Shown in pieces: positions 49,501 to 63,420 of a stretch of DNA of 64,000 nucleotides (positions within the stretch are counted from its first letter, which is position 1; every line of letters begins with the position of its first letter). The notes under the pieces are model-generated. The model had not been told where the DNA came from, ran no database searches, and saw only the letters and a program-made list of their open reading frames with translations. Location: positions 69,660,223-69,724,222 of the forward strand of contig NC_087062.1 of NCBI RefSeq assembly GCF_963678635.1. Direction: 5' to 3'. Position numbers and translations under genes: made by a program. Source of the DNA: Symsagittifera roscoffensis. Lineage: Eukaryota; Xenacoelomorpha; Acoela; Convolutidae.

Positions 49501-51720
49501 AAGAAACATTCAGTAGCCAAGACCAGAAGCTAGTGGAAACTACCAATTTGTGACGACAACTTTCTTCGGACAAAAAATCACCACAGCGCAAATCCGCTTC
49601 TGCATGATCGCTAACCAAGTAGAATTGATGATTGGAACAACAATGAAATCATCAAGACTTCTTAACTAGCCACACACTGTCCTGGAAAATTTAAAAAAAT
49701 TTGTACCACAAAAGATCGCATCAAGATCAAACACAGAAGACATATTTCAGGAACATAAAGAACAAAATCGAAAATTTAGTACTCCCATGAACTGTCAATA
49801 AACCCAAAACGCATTAACCACCCAAAAAAATGACGCTGTGTAATTCAAAGATGTCAAAACTGAAGAAACATTCAGTAGCCAAGACCAGAAGCTAGTGGAA
49901 ACTACCAATTTGTGACGACAACTTTCCTCGGACAAAAAATCACCACAGCGCAAATCCGCTTCTGCAACGATCTCTAACCCAGTAGAATTGATGATTGGAA
50001 CACTAATGAACTAATCAAGACTTCTTAACTAGCCACACACTGTCCTGGAAAATGAAAAAATTTGTACCACAAAAGATCGCATCAAGAACAAACACAGAAG
50101 ACATATTTCAGGAACATAAAGACCAAAATCGAAAACTTAGTACTCCCATGAACTGTCAATAAAAACAAAACGCATTAACCACCCAAAAAAATGACGCTGT
50201 GTATTTCAAAGATGTCAAAACTGAAGAAACATTCAGTAGCCAAGACCAGAAGCAAGTGGAAACTACCAATTTGTGACGACAACTTTCTTCGGACAAAAAA
50301 TCACCACTGCGCAAATCCGCTTCTGCAACGATCGCTAACCCAGTAGAATTTATGATTGGAACAACAATGAACTCATCAAGACTTCTTAAATAGCCACACA
50401 CTGTCCTGGAAAATGGAAAAATTTGTACCACAAAAAATCGCATCAAGGATGAACACAAAAAAAGACATATTTCAGAAACATAAATACCAAAACCCAAAAC
50501 CCAGAAGTCCCATGACTAATCAGCATACCCAAAACACATTAAGGAACCAAAAAGCAACGCTGCCTATTTCAGAGATGTCAAAACTGAAGAAGCATTCAGT
50601 AACCAAGACCAGAAGCTAGTGGAAACTACCAATTTGTGACGACAAGTTTCTTCGGACAAAAATCACCACAGCGCAAATCCGCTTCTGCAACGATCGCTAA
50701 CCCAGTGAAATTGATGATTGAAACAACAATGAACTCATCAAGACTTCTTAACTAGCCACACACTGTCCTGGAAAATGAAAAAATTTGTACCACAAAAGAT
50801 CGCATCAAGAACAAACACAGAAGACATATTTCAGGAACATAAAGACCAAAATCGAAAACTTAGTACTCCCATGAACTGTCAGCAAACCCACAACGCATTA
50901 ACAACCCAAAAAAAATGTCGCTGTGTATTTCAAAGATGTCAAAACTGAAGAAACATTCAGTAGCCAAGACCAGAAGCTAGTGGAAACTACCAATTTGTGA
51001 CGACAACTTTCTTCGGACAAAAAATCACCACTGCGCAAATCCGCTTCTGCAACGATCGCTAACCCAGTAGAATTTATGATTGGAACAACAATGAACTCAT
51101 CAAGACTTCTTAACTAGCCACACACTGTCCTGGAAAATGGAAAAATTTGTACCACAAAAAATCGCATCAAGAACGAACACAAAAAAAGACATATTCCAAA
51201 AACATAAAGACCAAGATCAAAAACTTAGTACTCCAATGAACTGTCAGCAAACTCACAACGCATTAACAACCCAAAAAACTGTCGCTGTGCATTTAAATGA
51301 TGTCAAAATTGAAGAAACATTCAGTAGCCAATACCAGAAGCTAGTGGAAACTACCAATTTCTGACGACAAGTTTCTTCGGACAAAAAATCACCACAGCGC
51401 AAATCCGCTTCTGCAACGATCGCTAACCAAGTAGAATTGATGATTGGAACAACAATGAACTCATCAAAACTTCTTAACTAGCCACACACTGTCCTGGAAA
51501 ATGAAAAAATTTGTACCACAAAAAATTGCATCAAGGATGAACACAAAAATTGACATATTTTAGAAACATTAAGAACAAAAACAAAAACTTAGTTCTCCCA
51601 TGAATTGTCGGCATACCCAAAACTCATTAATAACCCAGAAAAGCGTCGCTTTGTGTTTCAAAGATGTCAAAACAGAAGAAACATTCAGTAGCCAAGACCA
51701 GAAGCTAGTGGTAACTACCA
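31571..51720. repeat. Satellite A, subfamily 2
   Basis: About 56 monomers of roughly 360 bp. Diagnostic words are TTTCAAAGATGTCAAAACTG, CACACACTGTCCTGGAA and AGTAGAATTGATGATTGG, replacing the subfamily 1 forms. Variants such as AGCAGCGCTGCCTATTTC and AATCCCCACAGCG mark higher-order groupings. Open frames of 65-125 codons recur because the monomer is poor in stops; they start and end differently in each copy. Confidence 0.93.
36835..41837. repeat. 2,537-bp higher-order repeat in satellite A
   Basis: About 36835-39300 is repeated almost exactly at about 39372-41837. Paired landmarks are GGAATACGAAAAAATTTG (37393 and 39929) and GGAATATGAAAAAGTTTGT (39203 and 41740). The unit equals seven monomers. 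An additional 729-bp (two-monomer) periodicity is visible before it, with CAAAAATGCTTCTGC near 35841, 36570 and 37299. Confidence 0.8.
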
Positions 51721-53150
51721 ATTTGTGATAACTTTATTGAGACAAAAACACTCCAGCTCAAATTCGCTAGTGCAATGACCACTACCCCAGTAGAACTGAA
51801 TAAATGAATAAAAATGAGCACATCGAAACGATCATATCGGCCAGACGCTGTGATAAAAATGGAAAAACTTTTAACGAGAAAAACCGCATCACTGATACAC
51901 ACATAAAAAGACATGATTCCACAGAAAAAACTGAAAACAATTATTAAGCACTCCCAGGTAACATAAACAAGTAAACAAAGGCGTTATCAACCCCAAAAAG
52001 GCAGCTCTGTTTTTCAAATTTATGAAAACAAGGAATGTCTGGTAGTCAAGACCAAAAAGAAAGAAAAACTGCCAGTAATTTGACGACAACTTTTTTCGGA
52101 CCAAAAATCACCACAGCGCAAATTCGCTTCTGCAACGATCGCTTACCCAGTAGAACTCATGAATGGAACAACAATGAACACATCAACATGACTTAACTAG
52201 CCACTCAACATCCTGAAAAACGAAAAAAAAATTGTACCACAAAAGATCGCATCAAGGATAAACACAAAAATTGACATATTTCAGAAATATCAAGACCAAA
52301 ATCAAAAACTGAGTACTCCCATGAACTGCAGCAAACCCACAACGCATTAACAATCCAAAAAGATGTCGCTGTGTAATTCAAAGATGTCAAAACTGAGGAA
52401 ACATTCAGTAGCCAGGACCAGAAGCTAGTGGAAACTACCAAATTGTGACGACAACTTTCTTCGGACAAAAAATCACCCAACGCAAATCCGCTCCTGCAAC
52501 GAGCGTAGAAACCCAACGCAAACCCAGTAGAATTGATGAATGGAACAACAATGAACAAATCAAGATGACTTAACTAGCCACACAGTGTCCTGAAAAATGA
52601 AAAAATTTGTACCACAAAAGATCGCATCAAGAACGAACAAAAAAAGACATCTTTCAGAAACATAACAACCAAACTCAAAAACTCAGTACTCCCATGAACC
52701 GTCAGCATACCCACAACGCTTTAACACACTAACCCAAAAAAATTGTCGCTGCATTTTTTGGTTGTCAAAACTGAAGAAACATTCAGTAGCCGAGACCAGA
52801 AGCTAGTGGAAACTACCAACTTGTGACAACTTTTTTCGGACAAAAAATCACCACAGCGCAAATCCCCTTCTGCAACGAGCGTAGAAACCGAACGCAAACC
52901 CAGTAGAATTGATGAATGGAACAACAATGAACTCGTCAAGACTTCTTAACTAGCCATACACTCCTGGAAAATGAAAAAATTTGTACCACAAAAATCGCAT
53001 CAAGGATGAACACAAAAAAAGACATATTTCAGAAACATAAATACCAAAATCCAAAACCCAGAAGTCCCATGATTAGTCAGCATACCCAAAACACATTAAC
53101 AAACCAAAAAAGCAGCGCTGCGTATTTCAAAGATGTCAAAACTGAAGAAG
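51721..53150. repeat. Diverged edge monomers of satellite A
   Basis: The monomer at about 51721-52085 is strongly diverged (CAAAAACACTCCAGCTC, CCACAGAAAAAACTG). Later monomers mix both subfamilies: TTTTTTGGTTGTCAAAACTG and CCGAGACCAG reappear near 52757-52797, and two monomers carry an extra GAGCGTAGAAACC insertion (about 52502 and 52877). This is the typical decay at an array edge. Confidence 0.85.
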
Positions 53151-53285
53151 CAAAAGAAAAAAGGAAAACATATTTCAGAACAACAACAAAAGCAACAATG
53201 AAACAACAACAGCAACAACAACTACAGCACCAACAACAACAACTACAGCAACGACGAAAACAACACAGCAGCAACAAAATTCAAA
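53151..53285 (+). repeat. CAA/CAR simple repeat at the satellite A/B junction
   Basis: About 110 bp of interrupted CAA, CAG and CTA triplets (AACAACAGCAACAACAACTA and similar) starting within a satellite A monomer. The poly-Gln frame across it begins in satellite sequence and is not supported as a gene. Confidence 0.85.
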
Positions 53286-56200
53286 ACAAGGATCATCCGA
53301 ATGGTGATACTCCCAATTGAATTCATCAATTGTACTACGAGATACTTATGAAAATATATGTAGAGTTATTAAAAAAACCAGACCCGTAACATCTAAAATT
53401 GACAAAAACAACTGACTAAAACTATTTTAACAGCATAGCAGATAACAACAACATCAATACTGTTATATTTTACGCTTAATATCAAAGTTTTATCATCCTA
53501 TCTCCAATGCACATTGAGTTATCAAATCTGTTATCGAGCTCTTCAACTATTATTAAAGTTTCTCTAACAAATCTGTAATAAATTTTCCTGTATACTCATC
53601 AAATCAAGCAAAATGGGGTATTGCGAGAAAGTTCTTCTCAGGAACGAACGGATGGTACCACCTCTACTTGATTCCATCAATTTTTCGACGAGTTGTTCTG
53701 AAAAGACTGATGTGTACCCCATTAAAAAAAAGACCTGTAACAACTAAATCTGACAAAAAAACCTGACTAAACCTATTTTAACCCTACTCTTGAGTATAAC
53801 ATCATAAAGACTGTTGTGTTCTACGCTTAAGGCCAAAGTTTTATCATCCTAACTTCAAAATACAAGGAGTTATCGCATCTTTTATCGAGCCCTTCAACTG
53901 GTTTTAACGTTTCTCTAATAAATATGCCTATATTTTTCCTAAATACTTACCAAAACAAACAAACTCGGGTATTAGGAGAAAGCCCTGCTCAAGACCAAAC
54001 TAATGATACCCATTTCACTTAAATCCGTCAAATCTACGAAAAGTTCTTCCTAAAAAAACTAATGTAGACTCATTAAAAAAAAGTCCTGTAACAACAAAAA
54101 GGACTTTAACAAAAATGACCAAAAAAATGACTGAAAACTTTTTAACAGTAAATCTGATAATAAAATCATCAAAACTGTTGTACTTTACGCCTAAACTCAA
54201 AATTTTATCATCCTAGCTTCAATATACAATGAGTTATGACATCTTTTATCGAGCCCTTCAACTGGTTTTAACGTTTCTCTAATAAATATGCCTATATTTT
54301 TCCTAAATACTTACCAAAACAAACAAACTCGGGTATTAGGAGAAAGCCCTGCTCAAGACCAAACTAATGATACCCATTTCACTTAAATCCGTCAAATCTA
54401 CGAAAAGTTCTTCCTAAAAAAACTAATGTGCACTCATTAAAAAAAAGTCCTGTAACAACAAAAAGGACTTTAACAAAAATGACCAAAAAAATGACTGAAA
54501 ACTTTTTAACAGTAAATCTGATAGTAAAATCATCAAAACTGTTGTACTTTACGCCTAAACTCAAAATTTTATCATCCTAGCTTCAATATACAATGAGTTA
54601 TCACATCTTTTATCGAGCCCTTCAACTGGTTTTAACGTTTCTCGAATAAATATGCATATATTTTTTCTAAATTCTTACCAAAACAAACAAACTTGGGTAC
54701 TAGAAGAAAGCCCTGCCCAAGACTGAACTAATGATACCCCTCCCTTTGAAATCTGTCATCTCTACGAAAAGTTCTTTTTAAAAAACTGATGTGTTCTCAT
54801 TAAAAAAAAAGTCCTGTAACAATAAAAAGGACTGACAAAAAATGACCAAAAAAAGTGACTGAAAACACTTTAACAGCAAATCTGAAAGAAACATTATCAA
54901 TAATGTGGTAATTTACGCTTAACCTCAAAGTTTTATCATCTTAGCTTCAATATACAATGAGATATCACATCTTTTAACGAGCCCTTCAACTGGTTTTAAC
55001 GTTTCTCTAATAAATATGCATATATTTTTTCCTAAACACTTAACAAAACAAACAAACTCGGGTACTAGGATAAAACCTTGCTCAAGATCAAACTAATGAT
55101 ACCCCTCCCACTTGAATCTGTCATCTCTATGAGGAGTTCTCTTAAAAAAACTGATGTGTACTCATCAAAAAAAAAATATCCTGTAACAACAAAAAATGAC
55201 CAAAAAAAAGACTGAAAACGTTTAACTGTAAATCTGATAATAACATCATCAACACTGTTGTACTTTACGCTTAACCTCGTAGTTTTATCATCCTTGCTTC
55301 AATATACAATGAGTTATCACATCTTTTATCGAGCCCTTCAACTGGTTTTAACATTTCTCTAATAAATATGCATATATTTTTCCTAAATACTTACCAAAAC
55401 AAACAAACTCGGGTACTAGGAGAAAGCCCTGCTCAGAATCAAACTAATGATACCCCTCCCACTTGAATCCGTCAACTCTATGAGGAGTTCCCTTAAAAAA
55501 ACTGATGTGTAGTATTGAAAAAAAAATCCTGTAACAACAAAAAATGACCAAAAAAAGTGACTGAAAACGTTTAACTGTAAATCTGATATTAACATCATCA
55601 ACACAGTTGTACTTTACGCTTAACCTCGTAGTTTTATCATCCTTGCTTCAATATACAATGAGTTATCACATCTTTTATCGAGCCCTTCAACTGGTTTTAA
55701 CGTTTCTCTAATAAATATGCATATATTTTTCCTAAATACTTACCAAAACAAACAAACTCGGGTATTAGGAGAAAACCCTGCCCAAAACCTAATTAATGAT
55801 ACTCCTCCCATTGAAATCCCTCATCTCTACGAAAAGTGCTTCCTAAAAAACTGATGTGTTCTCATTAAAAAAAAGTCCTGTAACAATAAAAAGGACTAAC
55901 AAAAAATGACCAAAAAAGGTGACCGAAAAAAAAACACTTTAACAGTAAATCTGAAAAAAACATCATTAATAACGTGGCAATTTACGCTTAACCTCAAAGT
56001 TGTATCATCTTAGCTTCAATATACAATGAGATATCACATCTTTTAACGAGCCCTTCAACTGGTTTTAACGTTTCTCTATTAAGTATGCATATATTTTTCC
56101 TAAATACTTACCAAAACAAACAAACTCGGGTACTAGGAGAAAGCCCTGCCCAAGATCGAACTAATGATACCCCTCCCACTTGAATCAGTCATCTCTATGA

Positions 56201-59200
56201 GGAGTTCTCTTAAAAAAACTGATGTGTACTCATCAAAAAAAAAATCCTGTAACAACAAAAAATGACCGAAAAAAGTAATTGAAAACGTTTTAACAGTAAA
56301 ATTGATAATAACATCATCAATAATGTTGTACTTTACGCTTAACCTCAAAGTTTTATCATCCTTGCTTCAATATACAAGGAGATATCACATCTTTTAACGA
56401 GCCCTTCAACTGGTTTTAACGTTTCTCTAATAAATATGCATATATTTTTCCTAAATACTTAACAAAACAAACAAACTCGGGTACTAGGAGAAAGCCCTGC
56501 TCAAAACCGAACTAATGATACCCCTCCCACTTGAATCCGTCATCTCTATGAGGAGTTCTCTTAAAAAAACTGATGTGCACTAATCAAAAAAAAAATCCTG
56601 TAACAACAAAAAATGACCAAAAAAAGCGACTGAAAACGTTTAACTGTAAATCTGATGATAACATCATCAACACTGTTGGACTTTACGCTTAACCTCGTAG
56701 TTTTATCATCCTTGCTTCACTATACAATGAGTTATCACATCTTTTATCGAGCCCTTCAACTGGTTTTAACGTTTCTCTAATAAATATGCATATATTTTTC
56801 CTAAATACTTACCAAAACAAACAAACTCGGGTATTAGGAGAAAGCCCTGCCCAAAACCGAACTAATGATACTCCTCCCATTGAAATCCCTCATCTCTACG
56901 AAAAGTGCTTCCTAAAAAACTGATGTGTTCTCATTAAAAAAAAGTCCTGTAACAATAAAAAGGACTAACAAAAAATGACCAAAAAAGGTGACTGAAAAAA
57001 ACACTTTAACAGTAAATCTGAAAGAAACATCATTAATAATGTGGTAATTTACGCTTAACCTCAAAATTGTATCATCTTAGCTTCAATATACAATGAGATA
57101 TCACATCTTTTAACGAGCCCTTCAACTGGTTTTAACGTTTCTCTATTAAGTATGCATATATTTTTCCTAAATACTTACCAAAACAAACAAACTCGGGTAC
57201 TAGGAGAAATCCCTGCCCAAGATCGAACTAATGATACCCCTCCCACTTGAATCCGTCATCTCTATGAGGAGTTCTCTTAAAAAAACTGATGTGTACTCAT
57301 CAAAAAAAAAATCCTGTAACAACAAAAAATGACCAAAAAAAGTAATTGAAAACGTTTTAACAGTAAAATTGATAATATCATCATCAATAATGTTGTACTT
57401 TACGCTTAACCTCAAAGTTTTATCATCCTTGCTTCAATATACAAGGAGATATCACATCTTTTAACGAGCCCTTCAACTGGTTTTAACGTTTCTCTAATAA
57501 ATATGCATATATTTTTCCTAAATACTTACCAAAACAAACAAACTCGGGTATTAGGAGAAAGCCCTGCTCAAAACCGAACTAATGATACCCCTCCCACTTG
57601 AATCCGTCATCTCTATGAGGAGTTCTCTTAAAAAAACTGATGTGCACTACCAAAAAAAAAATCCTGTAACAACAAAAAATGACCAAAAAAAGCGACTGGT
57701 TTAACTGTAAATCTGATGATAACATCATCAACACTGTTGGACTTTACGCTTAACCTCGTAGTTTTATCATCCTTGCTTCACTATACAATGAGTTATCACA
57801 TCTTTTATCGAGCCCTTCAACTGGTTTTAACGTTTCTCTAATAAATATGCATATATTTTTCCTAAATACTTACCAAAACAAACAAACTCGGGTATTAGGA
57901 GAAAGCCCTGCCCAAAACCGAACTAATGATACTCCTCCCATTGAAATCCCTCATCTCTACGAAAAGTGCTTCCTAAAAAACTGATGTGTTCTCATTAAAA
58001 AAAAGTCCTGTAACAACAAAAAATGACCAAAAAAAGTGATTGAAAACGTTTTAACAGTAAAATTGATAATATCATCATCAATAATGTTGTACTTTACGCT
58101 TAACCTCAAAGTTTTATCATCCTTGCTTCACTATACAATGAGTTATCACATCTTTTATCGAGCCCTTCAACTGGTTTTAACGTTTCTCTAATAAATATGC
58201 ATATATTTTTCCTAAATACTTACCAAAACAAACAAACTCGGGTATTAGGAGAAAGCCCTGCCCAAAACCGAACTAATGATACTCCTCCCATTGAAATCCC
58301 TCATCTCTACGAAAAGTGCTTCCTAAAAAACTGATGTGTTCTCATTAAAAAAAAGTCCTGTAACAACAAAAAATGACCAAAAAAAGTAATTGAAAACGTT
58401 TTAACAGTAAAATTGATAATATCATCATCAATAATGTTGTACTTTACGCTTAACCTCAAAGTTTTATCATCCTTGCTTCAATATACAAGGAGATATCACA
58501 TCTTTTAACGAGCCCTTCAACTGGTTTTAACGTTTCTCTAATAAATATGCATATATTTTTCCTAAATACTTACCAAAACAAACAAACTCGGGTATTAGGA
58601 GAAAGCCCTGCTCAAAACCGAACTAATGATACCCCTCCCACTTGAATCCGTCATCTCTATGAGGAGTTCTCTTAAAAAAACTGATGTGCACTAATCAAAA
58701 AAAAAATCCTGTAACAACAAAAAATGACCAAAAAAAGCGACTGAAAACGTTTAACTGTAAATCTGATGATAACATCATCAACACTGTTGGACTTTACGCT
58801 TAACCTCGTAGTTTTATCATCCTTGCTTCACTATACAATGAGTTATCACATCTTTTATCGAGCCCTTCAACTGGTTTTAACGTTTCTCTAATAAATATGC
58901 ATATATTTTTCCTAAATACTTACCAAAACAAACAAACTCGGGTATTAGGAGAAAGCCCTGCCCAAAACCGAACTAATGATACTCCTCCCATTGAAATCCC
59001 TCATCTCTACGAAAAGTGCTTCCTAAAAAACTGATGTGTTCTCATTAAAAAAAAGTCCTGTAACAATAAAAAGGACTAACAAAAAATGACCAAAAAAGGT
59101 GACTGAAAAAAACACTTTAACAGTAAATCTGAAAGAAACATCATTAATAATGTGGTAATTTACGCTTAACCTCAAAATTGTATCATCTTAGCTTCAATAT

Positions 59201-62200
59201 ACAATGAGATATCACATCTTTTAACGAGCCCTTCAACTGGTTTTAACGTTTCTCTATTAAGTATGCATATATTTTTCCTAAATACTTACCAAAACAAACA
59301 AACTCGGGTACTAGGAGAAAGCCCTGCCCAAGATCGAACTAATGATACCCCTCCCACTTGAATCCGTCATCTCTATGAGGAGTTCTCTTAAAAAAACTGA
59401 TGTGTACTCATCAAAAAAAAAATCCTGTAACAACAAAAAATGACCAAAAAAAGTAATTGAAAACGTTTTAACAGTAAAATTGATAATATCATCATCAATA
59501 ATGTTGTACTTTACGCTTAACCTCAAAGTTTTATCATCCTTGCTTCAATATACAAGGAGATATCACATCTTTTAACGAGCCCTTCAACTGGTTTTAACGT
59601 TTCTCTAATACATATGCTTATATTTTTTCTAAATACTTACCAAAACAAACAAACTCGGGTATTAGGAGAAAGCCCTGCCCAAAACCGAACTAATGATACT
59701 CCTCCCATTGAAATCCCTCATCTCTACGAAAAGTGCTTCCTAAAAAACTGATGTGATCTCATTAAAAAAAAGTCCTGTAACAATAAAAAGGACTAACAAA
59801 AAATGACCAAAAAAGGTGACTGAAAACACTTTTATAGTAAATCTGAAAGAAACATCATTAATGATGTGGTAATTTACGCTTAACCTCAAAGTTGTATCAT
59901 CTTAGCTTCAATATACAATGAGATATCACATCTTTTAACAAGCCCTTCAACTGGTTTTAACGTTTCTCTAATAAATATGCATATATTTTTTCCTAAATAC
60001 TTAACAAAACAAACAAACTCGGGCACTAGGAGAAAACCCTACTCAAGACCGAACTAATGATTCCCCTCCCACTGGAATCCGTTATCTCTATGAGGAGTTC
60101 TCTTAAAAAAACTGATGTGTACTCATCAAAAAAAATCCTGTAACAACAAAAAATGACCAAAAAAATAATTGAAAACGTTTTAACAGTAAAATTGATAATA
60201 ACATCATCAATAATGTTGTACTTTACGCTTAACCTCAAAGTTTTATCATCCTTGCTTCAATATACAAGGAGATATCACATCTTTTAACGAGCCCTTCAAC
60301 TGGTTTTAACGTTTCTCTAATACATATGCATATATTTTTCCTAAATACTTACCAAAACAAACAAACTCGGGTACTAGGAGAAAGCCCTGCCCAAGATCGA
60401 ACTAATGATACCCCTCCCACTTGAATTCGTCATCTCTATGAGGAGTTCTCTTAAAAAAACTGATGTGTACTCATCAAATAAAAAATCCTGTAACAACAAA
60501 AAATGACCAAAAAAAGTAATTGAAAACGTTTTAACAGTAAAATTGATAATAACATCATCAATAATGTTGTACTTTACGCTTAACCTCAAAGTTTTATCAT
60601 CCTTGCTTCAATATACAAGGAGATATCACATCTTTTAACGAGCCCTTCAACTGGTTTTAACGTTTCTCTATTAAGTATGCATATATTTTTCCTAAATACC
60701 TACCAAAACAAACAAACTCGGGTACTAGGAGAAAGCCCTGCCCAAGATCGAACTAATGATACCCCTCCCACCGGAATCCGTTATCTCTATGAGGAGTTTT
60801 CTTAAAAAAACTGATGTGTACTCATCAAAAAAAAATCCTGTAACAACAAAAAATGACCAAAAAAAGTAATTGAAAACGTTTTAACAGTAAAATTGATAAT
60901 AACATCATCAATAATGTTGTACTTTACGCTTAACCTCAAAGTTTTATCATCCTTGCTTCAATATACAATGAGATATCACATCTTTTAACGAGCCCTTCAA
61001 CTGGTTTTAACGTTTCTCTAATAAATATGCATATAAGTTTCCTAAATACTTAACAAAACAAACAAACTCGGGTATTAGGAGAAAGCCCTGCCCAAAACCG
61101 AACTAATGATACTCCTCCCATTGAAATCCTTCATCTCTACGAAAAGTGCTTCCTAAAAAACTGATGTGTTCTCATTAAAAAAAAGTCCTGTAACAATAAA
61201 AAGGACTAACAAAAAATGACCAAAAAAGGTGACTGAAAACACTTTAACAGTAAATCTGAAAGAAACATCATTAATGATGTGGTAATTTACGCTTAACCTC
61301 AAAGTTGTATCATCTTAGCTTCAATATACAATGAGATATCACATCTTTTAACGAACCCTTCAACTGGTTTTAACGTTTCTCTAATACATATGCATATATT
61401 TTTTCTAAATACTTACCAAAACAAACAAACTCGGGTATTAGGAGAAAGCCCTGCCCACAACCGAACAAATGATACTGTTCCCATTGAAATCCCTCATCTC
61501 TACGAAAAGTGCTTCCTAAAAAACTGATGTGTTCTCATTAAAAAAAGTCCTGTAACAATAAAAAGGACTAACAAAAATGATCAAAAAGGGTGACTGAAAA
61601 CACTTTAACAGTAAATCTGAAAGAAACATCATTAATGATGTGGTAATTTACGCTTAACCTCAAAGTTGTATCATCTTAGCTTCAATATACAATGAGATAT
61701 CACATCTTTTAACGAACCCTTCAACTGGTTTTAACGTTTCTCTAATAAATATGCATATATTTTTTCCTAAATACTTAACAAAACAAACAAACTCGGGCAC
61801 TAGGAGAAAACCCTACTCAAGACTGAACTAATGATTCCCCTCCCACTGGAATCCGTTATCTCTATGAGGAGTTCTCTTAAAAAAACTGATGTGTACTCAT
61901 CAAAAAAAAATCCTGTAACAACAAAAAATGACCAAAAAAAGTAATTGAAAACGTTTTAACAGTAAAATTGATAATAACATCATCAATAATGTTGTACTTT
62001 ACGCTTAACCTCAAAGTTTTATCATCCTTGCTTCAATATACAAGGAGATATCACATCTTTTAACGAGCCCTTCAACTGGTTTTAACGTTTCTCTAATACA
62101 TATGCATATATTTTTCCTAAATACTTACCAAAACAAACAAACTCGGGTACTAGGAGAAAGCCCTGCGCAAGACCGAACTAATGATACCCCTCCCACTGAA

Positions 62201-63420
62201 ATCCGTCATCTCTACGAAAAGTTCTTCCCAAAAAACTGATGTGTTCTCATTAAAAAAAAAGTCCTGTTACAATAAAAAGGACTAACAAAAAATGACCAAA
62301 AAAAAAGACTGAAAACACTTTAACAGTAAATCTGAAAAAAACATCATCAATAATGTGGTAATTTATGCTTAACCTCAAAGTTTTATCATCTTAGCTTCAA
62401 TATACAATGAGATATCACATCTTTTAACGAGCCCTTCAACTGGTTTTAACGTTTCTCTAATAAATATGCATATATTTTTCCTAAATACTTAACAAAACAA
62501 ACAAACTCGGGTACTAGGAGAAAGCCCTGCTCAAGACCGAACTAATGATACCCCTCCTTTTTGAATCCGTCATCTCTATTAGGAGTTCTTTTAAAAAAAC
62601 TGATGTGTACTCATCAAAAAAAAAATCCTGTAACAACAAAAAATGACCAAAAAAGTGACTGAAAACGTTTAACTGTAAAACTGATAATAACATCATCAAC
62701 ACTGTTGTACTTTACGCTTAACCTCAAAATTTTATCATCCTAGCTTCAATATACAATGAGATATCACATCTTTTAACGAGCCCTTCAACTGGTTTTAACG
62801 TTTCTCTAATAAATATGCATATAAGTTTCCTAAATACTTAACAAAACAAACAAACTCGGGTACTAGGAGAAAGCCCTGCTCAAAACCGAACTAATGATAC
62901 CCCTCCCACTTGAATCCGTCATCTCTATGAGGAGTTCTCTTAAAAAAACTGATGTGCACTAATCAAAAAAAAATCCTGTAACAACAAAAAATGACCAAAA
63001 AAAGCGACTGAAAACGTTTAACTGTAAATCTGATAATAACATCATCAACACTGTTGTACTTTACGCTTAAACTCGAAGTTTTATTATCCTAGCTTCAATA
63101 TACAATGAGTTATCACATCTTTTATCGAGCCCTTCAACTGGTTTTAACGTTTCTCTAATAAATATGCATATAAGTTTCCTAAATACTTAACAAAACAAAC
63201 AAACTCGGGTATTAGGAGAAAGCCCTGCCCAAAACCGAACTAATGATACCCCTCCCACTGAAATTCGTCATCTTTACGAAAAGTTCTTCCTACAAAACTG
63301 ATGTGTACTCATTGAAAAAAAGTCCTGTAACAACAAAAATTGACTAAAAAACCTGACTAAACCTATTTTAACCGTCTACGCTTAACCTCGAAGTTGTATC
63401 ATCCTTGCTTCAATATACAT
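53286..63420. repeat. Satellite B array, about 355-bp monomer
   Basis: About 28 monomers. The word CCCTTCAACTGGTTTTAACG recurs at about 53891, 54255, 54619, 54980, 55336, 55685 and so on, at 348-365 bp intervals. Another constant block is ACAAACAAACTCGGGTA followed by TTAGGAGAAAGCC. The first two monomers are diverged. Two main types differ at GTCCTGTAACAATAAAAAGG versus ATCCTGTAACAACAAAAAAT. No similarity to satellite A was seen apart from length and base composition. Open frames of 60-71 codons are by-products. Confidence 0.93.
56133..60589. repeat. About 1,060-bp three-monomer higher-order repeat in satellite B
   Basis: The same monomer variant recurs at about 56133, 57200, 59311 and 60374, spaced 1,067, 2,111 (two units) and 1,063 bp. 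A second variant with GATGTGCACTA near 56572, 57640 and 58683 follows the same rhythm. Confidence 0.7.

Noticed and set aside
31896-50619. Many 65-125 codon open frames on both strands in satellite A, resembling a repeated lysine-rich protein family
   Set aside because: They repeat with the monomer, start and stop at different places in each copy, and show indels that ignore the reading frame. They follow from a stop-poor repeat.
53006-53320. Poly-glutamine protein gene
   Set aside because: The frame starts in satellite A and runs through a CAA simple repeat; no promoter, splice or conserved domain supports it.
54015-62702. Recurring 60-71 codon minus-strand frames in satellite B
   Set aside because: Same reason: monomer by-products with frame-breaking indels between copies.
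53285-63420. CENP-B box in satellite B (AACTCGGG resembles its second half)
   Set aside because: The first half, TTCG at the right spacing, is missing in the monomers I read.
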